Below are positions 17,213 through 26,738 of a stretch of DNA of 64,000 bases, piece by piece. Position 1 is the first letter of the stretch. Each line of letters starts with the position of its first letter. Source of the DNA: Sphingobium naphthae. GTDB lineage: Bacteria > Pseudomonadota > Alphaproteobacteria > Sphingomonadales > Sphingomonadaceae. The notes under the pieces are model-generated. The model had not been told where the DNA came from. It saw nothing but the letters and a program-made list of their open reading frames with translations, and searched no databases. The position numbers were made by a program, and so were the translations under genes. Location of the stretch: NCBI RefSeq assembly GCF_020782235.1, contig NZ_JAJGNO010000009.1, forward strand, positions 1 to 64,000. Reading direction: 5' to 3'.

Positions 17213-17450
17213 GGGCCAGACTATCAGCGATCCATCCCAACCGGTCAAACGGTTAGTGACGGACAGATCCGTCAGCCAAATCAAGAATGTGCCGGCTGAT
17301 GACCGTTGAGACGTCCGTTGAAACAGGAAATCGAACGCCATTCAATTCTATAATTCCAGAATCATTGAAATGAATGTACAAGTCGATAAATGGAGCGTGC
17401 GACTCGCGCAGGCTTCTCTTGAAAAGGATGGTGACAGAAAGGGTTTCGCA

Positions 17451-18203
17451 ATGCTGACGCACGAGATGTACGAACAGAGAATAGCTGCACGGACCCAGCG
17501 CTCAGCGCTGGATTACTTCACCACTTCAGCTCTGTTGGGACGCCCTGATCCGCTGGCCAGTGATAGCCCTGACGATGTCTCATTCGACTTGACCTACAAG
17601 ATGGTCGATCGCCTCGTGATCGCGGCTGTCGAAACTGGCGCTCGGTTCGAGCGTGACAGCTTGCAGTCCGATCCATTGGCTTGGCTCTATAGCTCGCAGC
17701 CTCCGTTCGGCGGGGCGCGACCGCTGGAAGCGTGTCTGACCGCGCCAGGGTTGATGAGATGCATCATGTTTCATGCCCTAGACTTGGAGCTTGGAACGCC
17801 CAGTGATCTGGTCGACCAAATCCTCCGTAGCGACGGTTACATGTCGGGGGAGGCGACGACCGGAGGGCTCTGGAATACCGGCAGGGACCGGGAGAGTGCC
17901 GGCCATGGTCGGACGCTGTATACCGCGACGATCGTCGATGTGCGGGTGGATCAGATCCACCATGTCTACCATGCGATGATGGCCTGCGATCTCGCCGAGG
18001 CGAGAGGATTGCTCAGACTTCGTTATGGAAGACAGTTGGCGGACCAAGCTGAGGTCCGCAGAGGGTACGACGCGAGCAACCCGCTGGCGGTCTCTATGGT
18101 GTCGGACGCGATGGGGGCGATCTTGGCGATGGTGGCCAGCAACCCCCAAAGTGCGTTGGCCGAGGGACTGGACCTGCAACTCGAATCCAGGTTCGCGCCG
18201 TAG
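17451..18203 (+). CDS. Hypothetical protein, tRNA-proximal accessory gene
   Basis: 250 aa from ATG 17451, chosen for the GAAAGGG ribosome site; ATG 17370 would give 277 aa. Mostly helical, with the region LTHEMYEQRIAARTQRSALD at the start; there is no signal peptide or membrane segment. I do not recognise a domain. It is divergent from the ArsR gene and followed after 15 bases by another small gene, so the two look like an operon at the tRNA-side edge of the island. Confidence 0.5.
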   Translation: MLTHEMYEQRIAARTQRSALDYFTTSALLGRPDPLASDSPDDVSFDLTYKMVDRLVIAAVETGARFERDSLQSDPLAWLYSSQPPFGGARPLEACLTAPGLMRCIMFHALDLELGTPSDLVDQILRSDGYMSGEATTGGLWNTGRDRESAGHGRTLYTATIVDVRVDQIHHVYHAMMACDLAEARGLLRLRYGRQLADQAEVRRGYDASNPLAVSMVSDAMGAILAMVASNPQSALAEGLDLQLESRFAP

Positions 18204-18218
18204 AGAGGCGCGCAGGCC

Positions 18219-18473
18219 ATGATGGTCGTCACGATCACAATCTGGCCGGGTGGCGATGAGGCAGCGTCTTTCGATATCGCGCAGATGAAGATCGAGAACG
18301 AGAGCAGGCTGGCCGACGTCAGCGATTATACTGCTCGGATCGTCCAGTGCGAAAACCGCCGACTAGGGGTGCAGGGGATAGATACCCGGGTGCAAATATC
18401 GTCACATCCTCGCCGGGATGGGCCTTGGACGTTGCTCAAGAGAATACTCGATCGGGTCGATTTGCCGTCCTGA
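18219..18473 (+). CDS. Conserved hypothetical protein of mobile regions
   Basis: 84 aa starting MMVVTITIWPGGD. I recall similar small proteins with a WPGGD start, a LADVSDY centre and a HPRRDGPW end in proteobacterial accessory regions, with no assigned function. The ATG at 18219 lies 15 bases after the previous stop and is probably co-transcribed with it. Part of the recognition rests on memory, not a search. Confidence 0.5.
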   Translation: MMVVTITIWPGGDEAASFDIAQMKIENESRLADVSDYTARIVQCENRRLGVQGIDTRVQISSHPRRDGPWTLLKRILDRVDLPS

Positions 18474-18624
18474 ATGGGACGTTCCTAACTCCTCGCTGAC
18501 GGCGAAAACCGCCTACTTCGCTACACCCTCTAAAACCGAAACGGCCGAAATTGGCCATTCTCGCCGCTCAGAGGATCACGAAAATGAAGTAAAGGAGCAG
18601 ACTTGCTGACAACCGAAAATATGT

Positions 18625-18701
18625 TGGCGACCCCGGCAGGATTCGAACCTGCGACCATCCGCTTAGAAGGCGGATGCTCTATCCAACTGAGCTACGGGGC
18701 C
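18625..18701 (-). tRNA. tRNA-Arg (anticodon UCU)
   Basis: The minus strand folds as a full cloverleaf: acceptor GGCCCCG pairs with CGGGGTC (one G-U), TA at 8-9, D-arm GCTC...GAGC, anticodon loop CTTCTAA giving TCT, T-arm GCAGG TTCGAAT CCTGC. The discriminator is G, followed by encoded CCA. The accessory region begins immediately beyond its 3' end, the usual side for island insertion. Confidence 0.95.
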
Positions 18702-18768
18702 GTGCCTTGCGCGATAGCGGCAGGGGCGGCGGCTTGCAATCGCCTGTCCACCCGATAAGCAGGACGCC

Positions 18769-19497
18769 ATGGACGACGGGGCGGTGCAGAGGATCGGGGC
18801 AGGGGCGCTGGGCGCGCGGCCGCTGCGCTATTATGATTTCTTCATGGCGGCCTTTGTCGCGATCCTGCTGCTGTCCAACCTGATCGGCGCGGCCAAGCTG
18901 TCGACGCTGGGCGGGGTCACCTTCGGCGCGGGCATTCTCTTCTTCCCGCTCGGCTATGTGCTAGGCGACGTGCTGACCGAAGTCTATGGCTACGCCCGCG
19001 CGCGGCGCTGCGTGTGGGCCGGGTTCGCCGCGATGCTGTTCATGGCGCTGATGAGCTGGGTCGTCGTCGCCTTGCCGCCCGCGGAAGGGTGGCCGGACCA
19101 GCCCGCCTATGAGGCCGTGTTCGGCAGCACGTGGCGCATCGTCTTCGCGTCGCTCATCGCCTTCTGGGCGGGCGAACTCGCCAACAGCTTCGTCCTGGCG
19201 CGGATGAAGCTGCTGACGCAGGGGCGGCATCTGTGGATGCGCACGATCGGGTCGACCATCGTCGGGCAGGGCGTCGACAGCCTGCTCTTCTATCCCCTCG
19301 CTTTCTATGGCGACTGGACCAATGCGCAGGTGCTGACGGTGATGGTCACGAACTGGGCGATGAAGGTCGGGTGGGAGGCGGTGCTGACGCCGGTCACCTA
19401 TGGAGTGGTGGGCTTCGTCAAGCGGCGGGAAGGACTCGACATTTATGATGAGGGCACGGACTTCACCCCCTTCCGCGCCAGCCTCAATCAGGGATAG
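18769..19497 (+). CDS. yhhQ: Queuosine precursor transporter (VUT family)
   Basis: 242 aa inner-membrane protein with about six hydrophobic segments. Family features are visible: [18 protein letters not shown] at the first helix, [17 protein letters not shown], and [17 protein letters not shown]. YhhQ imports preQ0/preQ1 for queuosine synthesis. The start at 18769 has AGGA a few bases upstream. It converges on truA with a ten-base overlap. First core gene after the tRNA. Confidence 0.88.
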   Translation: MDDGAVQRIGAGALGARPLRYYDFFMAAFVAILLLSNLIGAAKLSTLGGVTFGAGILFFPLGYVLGDVLTEVYGYARARRCVWAGFAAMLFMALMSWVVVALPPAEGWPDQPAYEAVFGSTWRIVFASLIAFWAGELANSFVLARMKLLTQGRHLWMRTIGSTIVGQGVDSLLFYPLAFYGDWTNAQVLTVMVTNWAMKVGWEAVLTPVTYGVVGFVKRREGLDIYDEGTDFTPFRASLNQG

Positions 19498-20228
19498 GCG
19501 GCGTCCACGAAATAGAGGCCGTCGGGCGGCGCATTGAGGCCAAGGGCAGCGCGATCCTTCGCCTCCAGCGCGTCGGCCAGGTCATCGGCGCTCCACCGGC
19601 CCATCCCGACCATCGCAAGGCAGCCCACCATCGATCGCACCTGATGATGGAGGAAGGAGCGCGCGGCGGCATGAATGGCGATGCGCTCGCCGGTCCGCTC
19701 CACGTCCAGCCGGTCGAGCGTCTTGACCGGGCTTTCGGCCTGGCAATGTGCGGAGCGAAAGGTGGTGAAGTCGTGGCGTCCGACCAGGGTCTGCGCGGCC
19801 GCGTGCATCGCCCCGGCATCGAGCGGCTGCACCACGCGCCACACCAGCCCCGCCTCGAACGTCAGCGGCGCGCGGCGATTGGCGATGCGGTAGACATAGG
19901 ACCGGCCGACGCAGGAAAAGCGCGCATGCCAGTCGTCCGGCACCGCTTCGCAGGCGAGGATCGCGACCGGAGCCGGGCGCATTCGGGCATTGAGCGCCTC
20001 CATCAGGCGAAACGGCGCGATCGGCTTGGCGATGTCGGCATGGGCGCGCATGGCGAGGCCATGGACCCCCGCATCGGTGCGGCCGGCGGCATGGACGGTC
20101 CCGGGCGCCCCGGTCACTGCCGCAATGGCGTCCTCGATCGTCTGCTGGACACTGGGTCCATGCGCCTGCCGCTGCCAGCCCATGAAGGGGCGGCCGTCAA
20201 ATTCGACGGTGAAGGCGAAACGGGTCAT
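19488..20228 (-). CDS. truA: tRNA pseudouridine(38-40) synthase
   Basis: 246 aa from ATG 20228 (the frame is open further, but the family begins [19 protein letters not shown]). The catalytic Asp lies in [11 protein letters not shown]. It isomerises uridines in the anticodon arm of many tRNAs. It starts five bases after the fmt stop on the same strand, so fmt-truA are probably one operon. Confidence 0.93.
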   Translation of the reverse strand: MTRFAFTVEFDGRPFMGWQRQAHGPSVQQTIEDAIAAVTGAPGTVHAAGRTDAGVHGLAMRAHADIAKPIAPFRLMEALNARMRPAPVAILACEAVPDDWHARFSCVGRSYVYRIANRRAPLTFEAGLVWRVVQPLDAGAMHAAAQTLVGRHDFTTFRSAHCQAESPVKTLDRLDVERTGERIAIHAAARSFLHHQVRSMVGCLAMVGMGRWSADDLADALEAKDRAALGLNAPPDGLYFVDAAYP

Positions 20229-20232
20229 CGCG

Positions 20233-21141
20233 TCAGGCATCGACGCGGCTGTGCGCGGGCATGTCATAGCCGCGCAGCAACTCGCCAGGGCTCATTGCGC
20301 CCTTGCCCGCGCGCTGGATCAGCGTCGGGCGGATCGCATCATGGCCGCAGCCGATGAGCAGGCTGTCGTCCAGCAATTCGCCCGGAGCGCCGGCATGATG
20401 TTCGACATGCGCGGAAAGGATGCGGAACCGCTCGCCGCGATATTCGAAGAAGGCGCCGGGAAAGGGATTGAAGGCGCGCACCTGGCGCTCGACGGCATGC
20501 GCGTCGCGCGTGAAATCGATGCGCGCTTCGGCCTTGTCGATCTTGGCGGCGTAAGTGACGCCTTCGGCCGGCTGGGGCATGGGCGGGTGCAGCGACAGGT
20601 CGTCCAGCACCTCGACCATCAGTTCCGCGCCGGCATCGGCCAGCTCCTGCGTCAGCGCGCCGGCGGTCTTGTCCTCGATCGGCGTCACATGCTTGGCGCG
20701 CATGGGCCCGGTGTCGAGCCCCGCCTCCATGTCCATGATGGTGACGCCCGTGACATTGTCGCCCGACAGGATCGCGCGCTGGATCGGCGCCGCTCCGCGC
20801 CAGCGCGGCAGCAGCGAGGCGTGGATGTTCATGCACCCCTGGCGCGGCGCGGCCAGGATCGCAGCCGGCAGGATCAGCCCATAGGCCGCGACCACGGCCA
20901 CATCGGCATTTAGCGCGGCAAAAGCGGCCTGCGTCTCCGCGTCCTTCAGCGACGGCGGCGTGCGCACCTCCAGCCCCAGCTCCTCCGCGCGCAGATGGAC
21001 CGGCGAGGCGCGCAGCCCCTTGCCGCGGCCGGCGGGTCGGGGCGGCTGGCTGTAGACGGCGGCGACGTCATGACCCGCCTTCACCAACGCGTCGAGCGCG
21101 GGAACGGCGAAATCGGGGGTGCCCATGTAGATAATACGCAT
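20233..21141 (-). CDS. fmt: Methionyl-tRNA formyltransferase
   Basis: 302 aa. The N-terminal formyltransferase domain begins [18 protein letters not shown]. It carries the folate-binding and catalytic segment [16 protein letters not shown] with the conserved Asn-His, then [12 protein letters not shown], and an OB-fold C-terminal domain. It formylates Met-tRNA for initiation. It works with the peptide deformylase gene 0.7 kb away on the other strand; recR lies between them. Confidence 0.95.
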   Translation of the reverse strand: MRIIYMGTPDFAVPALDALVKAGHDVAAVYSQPPRPAGRGKGLRASPVHLRAEELGLEVRTPPSLKDAETQAAFAALNADVAVVAAYGLILPAAILAAPRQGCMNIHASLLPRWRGAAPIQRAILSGDNVTGVTIMDMEAGLDTGPMRAKHVTPIEDKTAGALTQELADAGAELMVEVLDDLSLHPPMPQPAEGVTYAAKIDKAEARIDFTRDAHAVERQVRAFNPFPGAFFEYRGERFRILSAHVEHHAGAPGELLDDSLLIGCGHDAIRPTLIQRAGKGAMSPGELLRGYDMPAHSRVDA

Positions 21142-21194
21142 GATGCGTTCTCAAAGCCCTTGTCTGCCTCGGTTGCAACACTTTATCTCGGCGG

Positions 21195-21791
21195 ATGGCT
21201 TCACCTGAAATCGAGATGCTGACGCAAGCGCTGTCCCGCCTGCCGGGTCTTGGCCCCCGATCGGCGCGCCGTGCGGTGCTGCATCTGCTCAAGCGCCGGG
21301 AAGGCGCGATGGAGCCGCTGCTGCGCGCGCTGGAGGCGGTCAATGAGCGGCTGGTGACTTGCCATGTCTGCGGCAATGTCGACACGGTCGATCCCTGCGG
21401 CATCTGTGCGGATCCGCGCCGCGACCCGCGCGCCTTGTGCGTGGTGGAGGATGTGTCGGACCTCTGGGCGCTGGACAGGTCGCGCCTTTTCCCCGGGCGT
21501 TTTCACGTGCTGGGCGGGCGGCTTTCCGCGCTAGAGGGCGTGCGGCCGGAGGATCTGACGATCGACGCGCTGGTCGGGCGGGTCGAGGCGGGCGGCATCG
21601 ACGAGGTCGTGCTGGCGATGAACGCCACGCTGGAAGGGCAGACCACGGCCCATTATCTGGCCGAACGGCTGGAACGTTTCCCGATACGGCTGACGCAGCT
21701 GGCGCATGGCGTGCCGGTGGGCGGTGAGCTCGACTATCTGGACGAAGGCACGCTGGCACAGGCGCTGCGGGCGCGCCGTCCGGTCGCCTAG
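21195..21791 (+). CDS. recR: Recombination mediator RecR
   Basis: 198 aa of normal length. HhH region [17 protein letters not shown] at the start, a four-Cys zinc finger ([16 protein letters not shown]), a Toprim domain ([13 protein letters not shown], then [15 protein letters not shown]), and the C-terminal [18 protein letters not shown]. It loads RecA with RecF/RecO at single-strand gaps. It is divergent from fmt. Confidence 0.95.
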   Translation: MASPEIEMLTQALSRLPGLGPRSARRAVLHLLKRREGAMEPLLRALEAVNERLVTCHVCGNVDTVDPCGICADPRRDPRALCVVEDVSDLWALDRSRLFPGRFHVLGGRLSALEGVRPEDLTIDALVGRVEAGGIDEVVLAMNATLEGQTTAHYLAERLERFPIRLTQLAHGVPVGGELDYLDEGTLAQALRARRPVA

Positions 21792-21850
21792 GGCGCCGGG
21801 AATGGCGCGGAGCGCTTGATAAATGCACGCGTTCCGCCTATGTTCGTGGC

Positions 21851-22381
21851 ATGGCAATCCGTCCCATCCTTGAAGCGCCCGATCCTCGGCTGCGCACCAT
21901 TTCGACCCCGGTCGAGGCGATCGACGACGATCTGCAGACGCTGATCGACGATATGTTCGAGACCATGTATGATGCGCCCGGCATCGGGCTGGCTGCGATC
22001 CAGGTCGGCGTGCCCAAGCGGGTGCTGATCATCGACCTTCAGGAACCCGAATCGGACGAGGAAGGCGCGCCGCTGGTCAAGAACCCGCTGGTCTTCATCA
22101 ATCCGCAGATCCTCAAGGGCTCGGACGAACTGTCGGTCTATAATGAAGGGTGCCTGTCGGTGCCCGACCAGTTCGCCGAGGTCGAGCGACCTTCCGTGAT
22201 CCGCGCCAGCTGGATGGACCGTGAAGGCCGCATTCATGAGGAACAGCTGGAGGGCCTTCTGGCCACCTGTCTTCAGCATGAGATGGATCATCTGGAAGGC
22301 ATACTCTTCATCGATCATCTCTCGCGGCTGAAGCGCGACATGTTGCTGAAGAAGCTCAACAAGGCCCGCCGCGCGGCCTGA
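21851..22381 (+). CDS. def: Peptide deformylase
   Basis: 176 aa. All three metal-site motifs are intact: GIGLAAIQVG, EGCLSVP and QHEMDHLEG (Fe/Zn ligands Cys and two His, catalytic Glu). It removes the formyl group that Fmt adds. ATG 21851. It is followed by a strong intrinsic terminator at 22407-22444. Confidence 0.95.
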   Translation: MAIRPILEAPDPRLRTISTPVEAIDDDLQTLIDDMFETMYDAPGIGLAAIQVGVPKRVLIIDLQEPESDEEGAPLVKNPLVFINPQILKGSDELSVYNEGCLSVPDQFAEVERPSVIRASWMDREGRIHEEQLEGLLATCLQHEMDHLEGILFIDHLSRLKRDMLLKKLNKARRAA

Positions 22382-22406
22382 CACGCGGCTTCCTACTACC
22401 TATCGC

Positions 22407-22444
22407 AAAGGCGCTCTGGCCAGTTGGGCAGAGCGCCTTTTTCC
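22407..22444 (+). terminator. Intrinsic terminator after def
   Basis: A 12-bp perfect stem, AAAGGCGCTCTG (22407-22418) with CAGAGCGCCTTT (22429-22440), and a ten-base loop, followed by further T residues. Confidence 0.9.
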
Positions 22445-22746
22445 TTATGCGTCGTTGGGATGGCGTGACGGCTTTGGGCACGGAGCGCCAACGGCATTGC
22501 ATTGTGGGGCAATAACTCACTCAACATCTGAAATGATACGTAATAATTTGACGTATTCCATAGTCATATCTCAATAGAATTGGTCGAAGTGACCGTGAAA
22601 TTAAAGGTAATATTCTGAAGCAACTTTTAATTTAACAAATTTGTCACGGCCCACGCGCAGGGGAACGCTCACGGTTCGCATGGATCGCCAAGAGCATAAG
22701 AAGCCGGGCGACTGCGGCCTTTCCAAGACAAAGGGAATTCGGGTCC
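22445..22746. promoter_or_regulatory. AT-rich upstream region of the TonB receptor gene
   Basis: A gap of about 300 bases with no gene. The part at 22500-22640 is clearly more AT-rich than its surroundings (for example the stretch around TAATTTAACAAATTTGTCAC near 22627) and probably carries the promoter of the TonB-dependent receptor. TTTGTCAC resembles half a Pho box, but no second in-phase half is convincing, so I make no regulator call. Confidence 0.4.
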
Positions 22747-25203
22747 ATGAAAAAGCTATTGATGTGCAGCGCCGCGATGGTCGTGGCGGCTATGCCTGCG
22801 CTCGTCCACGCGCAATCGACCGGGTCGCAGGATTTTGAGGATGCGATCGTCGTCACCGGCGCGCGCGCCGACGACAGCGTGGCCGGCGTCACCATACCGG
22901 ACACGCCCAAGGCCAAGGTCACGATCGAGCAGGAACTGATCGCGCGCCAGCGTCCTGGCCAGGCGATCAACGAAACGCTGAACCTCGTGCCGGGCGTCAG
23001 CTTCTCCAATCAGGACCCCTGGGGTTCGCTGGGCGGCAGCTTTACCATCCGCGGCTTCAGCGCAGACCGCGTGTCGCAGACGATCGACGGCATCCCGCTC
23101 AACGATTCGGGCAATTACGCGCTCTACACCAACCAGCAGCTCGATCCCGAAGTGATCGAATCCGCCACCGTCAGCCTCGGCTCCACCGATGTGGACAGTC
23201 CGACCGCTTCCGCCGCCGGCGGCACGATTAACATCCGGTCGCTGACCCCCAGCGACGAGATGGGCGCGATGTTCAGCGCCAGCTACGGCAATATCGTCGC
23301 GCGCGGTAATGATGACGACCGCGCCTATCACCGCGTGTTCGGTCTGTTCCAGACCGGCGTCTTCACCTCAATCGGCACCAAGGCCTGGTTTTCCGCCTCG
23401 CGCGCGGTGAACGATTCGACCTTCGTCAACTATGGCGGCGTCGACAAGCAGCAATATAATGGCAAGATCTACCAGCCGCTGGGCAGCAATGGCGACTTCA
23501 TTTCGATCGCGGGCCATTACAACCAGAACCGCAACACTTTCAACGGATCGACCTACACCACCAGCAGCTTCCCCGGCACGGCGGAAAGCCGCTTCTACGA
23601 AACCCCCAGCTGCACGACGGATACCGCCGAAGCCGGTGTGACCGACATCGCCAATAGCTGTGGATCGGCGTTCGAGCGTCGCTACAACCCGTCCAACACC
23701 GGCAATGTCCGCATCAATTCGCGCTTCACCCTGGCGCAGGGGCTGACGCTGACGGTCGATCCCAGCTTCCAATATACCAAGGCCAATGGCGGCGGCACCT
23801 CCTATGGCTATGAAGGGGCGAACGCGGATGGCTATAGCGGCGGCTATTATACCAGTGACAGCCGGAACACGGCGACGAGCAGTTCCACCCAATATTATTA
23901 TTTCGGCGGCGTGGACCTGAATGGCGACGGCGACACACAGGACTTCGTCCGTATTCTCTCGCCCAGCCAGACCGAAACCAAGCGTTACGGCGTGATCGCC
24001 AATCTGGGCTATGAGATCGACCCGAACAACCGGGTTCGCCTGTCCTACACCTTCGATCGCGCGCGGCATCGGCAGACGGGCGAGGCGGGCTATCTGACGC
24101 TGAGCGGCGATCCCGTCGATGTCTTCCCGGTGAACGATCCGATCACCGACGCGGACGGCAATGTCATCCAGAAGCGCGACCGCCTGTCCTATGCGACGCT
24201 GAACCAGATCGCGGGCGAATATCGCGGCAGCTTCGCCGACGATTCGATCGTGCTGCTCGCCGGCGCCCGCGCCCCCTTCTTCACGCGGGACCTCAACCAA
24301 TATTGCGTGACCACCGATGCGTCGGGCAACGTCGCCTGCCCTGCTACCCAGGCGGGCATCGATGCGCTGCTGGCGGCCAATTCTTTCTATGCGGCGCCGC
24401 AGTCGCGCAAGATCACATACAGCAAGCTGCTGCCCAACCTGGGCGTCACCTACAAGTTCAACGACAAGGCAAGCCTGTTCACCAGCTATGCCAAGAACCT
24501 GTCGGTGCCGGGCACGGATGCGCTCTACGGCGCGCTCTATTTCGACGAGGACAGCAGCTCAGGCCAGCCCAAGCCGGAAACGTCCGACGCCTTCGATTTG
24601 GGCTTCCGTTATCAGTCGGGGATCATCCAGGCTCAGCTATCGGGCTGGTATACCCGCTATAATAACCGCCTGGCGAGCGCCTATGACGCCGATTGCGATT
24701 GCACCGTTACGCGCAACCTGGGCCGGGTCGACAAATATGGCATCGATGGCAGCGTCGCCGTGCGGCCGGTCAAGGACCTGATGTTCTACGTCTTCGGCTC
24801 CTACCTCAAGTCGGAGATCAAGGACGACGTCCAGACCAGCGCCACCGCCTATGCCGAGACCGCCGGCAAGCGCGAAGCGGGCGCGCCCACATATACGTTC
24901 GGCGGCCGCATCCAGGGCACGCTTGGGCCGGTGGATCTAGGATTGCAGGTCAAGCGGACGGGCGAGCGCTACGTCAACGACATCAACACGGTGAAGCTGC
25001 CCGGCTACACGCTGGTGGACCTCGACGCTCGCTTCTCGCTGGCGCAGTTCGGGCTGGAGAAGACCTTCTTCCAGCTCAACGTCACCAACCTCTTCGACAA
25101 AGTCTATATCGGCTATTCGGGGACCAGCCTGACTGGCACATCGGGCACCGCTTATCTCGGCGCGCCCCGCGCCATCAGTGGATCCATGGTCGTCGCCTTT
25201 TGA
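22747..25203 (+). CDS. TonB-dependent outer-membrane receptor
   Basis: 818 aa. Signal peptide MKKLLMCSAAMVVAAMPALVHA, then a TonB-box-like DAIVVTGA, a plug domain (LNLVPGVSF, SFTIRGFSADRVSQTIDGIP, AGGTINIRS) and a C-terminal beta-barrel ending in Phe (GSMVVAF), typical of outer-membrane proteins. It takes up an unidentified ligand with TonB energy. It converges on phoB, with a shared bidirectional terminator between them. Nearness to the pho genes hints at a phosphorus-linked ligand, but the sequence does not prove it. Confidence 0.9.
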   Translation: MKKLLMCSAAMVVAAMPALVHAQSTGSQDFEDAIVVTGARADDSVAGVTIPDTPKAKVTIEQELIARQRPGQAINETLNLVPGVSFSNQDPWGSLGGSFTIRGFSADRVSQTIDGIPLNDSGNYALYTNQQLDPEVIESATVSLGSTDVDSPTASAAGGTINIRSLTPSDEMGAMFSASYGNIVARGNDDDRAYHRVFGLFQTGVFTSIGTKAWFSASRAVNDSTFVNYGGVDKQQYNGKIYQPLGSNGDFISIAGHYNQNRNTFNGSTYTTSSFPGTAESRFYETPSCTTDTAEAGVTDIANSCGSAFERRYNPSNTGNVRINSRFTLAQGLTLTVDPSFQYTKANGGGTSYGYEGANADGYSGGYYTSDSRNTATSSSTQYYYFGGVDLNGDGDTQDFVRILSPSQTETKRYGVIANLGYEIDPNNRVRLSYTFDRARHRQTGEAGYLTLSGDPVDVFPVNDPITDADGNVIQKRDRLSYATLNQIAGEYRGSFADDSIVLLAGARAPFFTRDLNQYCVTTDASGNVACPATQAGIDALLAANSFYAAPQSRKITYSKLLPNLGVTYKFNDKASLFTSYAKNLSVPGTDALYGALYFDEDSSSGQPKPETSDAFDLGFRYQSGIIQAQLSGWYTRYNNRLASAYDADCDCTVTRNLGRVDKYGIDGSVAVRPVKDLMFYVFGSYLKSEIKDDVQTSATAYAETAGKREAGAPTYTFGGRIQGTLGPVDLGLQVKRTGERYVNDINTVKLPGYTLVDLDARFSLAQFGLEKTFFQLNVTNLFDKVYIGYSGTSLTGTSGTAYLGAPRAISGSMVVAF

Positions 25204-25259
25204 GTGGATCAGGGGGAGGGGCTATGGCGCCTTCCCCTGAGGCATCCGACCTGAAAACA

Positions 25260-25295
25260 AAAAGCCCTCCCCAAACTGTCTTGGGGAGGGCTTTT
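25260..25295. terminator. Bidirectional terminator between the TonB receptor gene and phoB
   Basis: A 15-bp perfect stem (25260-25274 with 25281-25295) around ACTGTC, beginning AAAA and ending TTTT on both strands. It can stop transcription from both convergent genes. Confidence 0.92.
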
Positions 25296-25319
25296 CGTTT
25301 CCGCTCGACCGGTTGAGCG

Positions 25320-26021
25320 TCAGGCCATGCCTTCGGTGTCGAGCGCATAGCCTGCGGAGCGCACCGTGCGGATGATGTCCTGATATTGGCCATCGGCATT
25401 GATCGCCTTGCGCAGGCGGCGGATATGCACGTCGACCGTGCGCAGTTCGATGTCGCTGTCCTGGCCCCAGACGCTGTCGAGCAGGCGCTCGCGCGAGAAG
25501 ACCCAGCCGGGATGCTCCAGGAAGTGCTTGAGCAGGCGAAATTCGGTGGGCCCCAGCGGTATCACCTGGCCCGACCGGCGAACCTTGTGACCGACCGTGT
25601 CCATCTCGACATCGGCGAAGGTCAGCGTTTCGCCTGCCAGCGCGGGACGCACCCGGCGCAGCACCGCGCCGACGCGGGCGACCAGTTCGCGGGGGCTGAA
25701 CGGCTTGGTGACATAATCGTCCGCGCCGGTTTCCAGCCCGCGCACGCGGTCCTCCTCCTCGCCGCGGGCGGTCAGCATGATGATCGGCACATTGGCGGTG
25801 CCGGTCATGCGGCGCAGGCGCCGGCAAACCTCGATGCCCGAAAGGCTTTCGACCATCCAGTCGAGCAGGACGATGTCGGGGACATTCTCCTGCGCCATCA
25901 GCAACGCTTCCTCACCATCGACGGTGTGGGAGACGTCGAAATCCTCTCGCTTGAAATGCCAGATCAGGAGCTCGGCAAGCGCCGCGTCATCCTCAACCAG
26001 CAGCATCTTGGCCCGCGGCAT
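25320..26021 (-). CDS. phoB: Phosphate regulon response regulator PhoB
   Basis: 233 aa from ATG 26021 (the open frame extends further without family match). Receiver domain with LLVEDDAAL, the phospho-Asp in IVLLDWMVES, and the conserved Lys in DYVTKPFS. An OmpR/PhoB winged helix follows (LGPTEFRLLKHFLEHPGWVF, DVHIRRLRKAI). It binds Pho boxes under phosphate limitation when phosphorylated by PhoR. Last gene of the phoR-pstSCAB-phoU-phoB series, two bases after phoU. Confidence 0.95.
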   Translation of the reverse strand: MPRAKMLLVEDDAALAELLIWHFKREDFDVSHTVDGEEALLMAQENVPDIVLLDWMVESLSGIEVCRRLRRMTGTANVPIIMLTARGEEEDRVRGLETGADDYVTKPFSPRELVARVGAVLRRVRPALAGETLTFADVEMDTVGHKVRRSGQVIPLGPTEFRLLKHFLEHPGWVFSRERLLDSVWGQDSDIELRTVDVHIRRLRKAINADGQYQDIIRTVRSAGYALDTEGMA

Positions 26022-26023
26022 GA

Positions 26024-26719
26024 TCAGTCCTCCAGTTGGATGTCGGGGCCGCGCTCCCGGTCGGGCAGGGTCTTGCCCGTCGCGGCATAATAGACCATTT
26101 CGGCGACGTTCGTGGCGTGATCGCCGATGCGTTCGATATTCTTGGCGATGAACAGCAGATGCGCGCATTCGCTGATCGTCTTGGGATTTTCGACCATATA
26201 GGTCACCAGCGTGCGGAAGACGCTGTTGTAGAAATCATCCACCACCGTGTCGCGCTCGACGACGGCCAGGGCCAGGTCGGGATCGCGCGCGGCGAAGGCG
26301 TTCAGCGCGTCATGCACCATCTCGCCGGCGACCTGGCCCATGGAAGGAAGAAGCGAAATCGGCTCCATGGTGCGGGTGTTTGTGGCGACCAGCGGCACCC
26401 GCTTGGCGATATTCTTGGCATAGTCGCCGATCCGTTCGACGACGCTGACGATCTTGAGCGCGGCGATGACGTCGCGCAGGTCGTTGGCCATCGGCGCGCG
26501 CAGGGCGATCACTTCGACCACCATCTTCTCGACCTCCGCCTCGATCGCGTCGATGCGCTTGTCGTCGGCGACCACTTCGGCGGCCAGCGTCTTGTCGTGC
26601 CGCTGCAGCGCGAGCATCGCATTTTCGATGGCGGCTTCGGCCCGGCCGCCCATTTCGGCGATCAGGCCGCGCAGCCGGTCGATGTCCTCGTCAAATGCCT
26701 TGATCGTATGTTCTGCCAT
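26024..26719 (-). CDS. phoU: Phosphate signalling regulator PhoU
   Basis: 231 aa, two three-helix PhoU repeats. The metal-binding EXXXD-type signatures appear as IERIGDHATNVAE in the C-terminal half and VERIGDYAKNIAK in the N-terminal half. PhoU links the Pst transporter to PhoR and keeps the regulon off in high phosphate. It sits between pstB and phoB on one strand. Confidence 0.95.
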   Translation of the reverse strand: MAEHTIKAFDEDIDRLRGLIAEMGGRAEAAIENAMLALQRHDKTLAAEVVADDKRIDAIEAEVEKMVVEVIALRAPMANDLRDVIAALKIVSVVERIGDYAKNIAKRVPLVATNTRTMEPISLLPSMGQVAGEMVHDALNAFAARDPDLALAVVERDTVVDDFYNSVFRTLVTYMVENPKTISECAHLLFIAKNIERIGDHATNVAEMVYYAATGKTLPDRERGPDIQLED

Positions 26720-26738
26720 CTCAATGCCTCCGCGCGGA

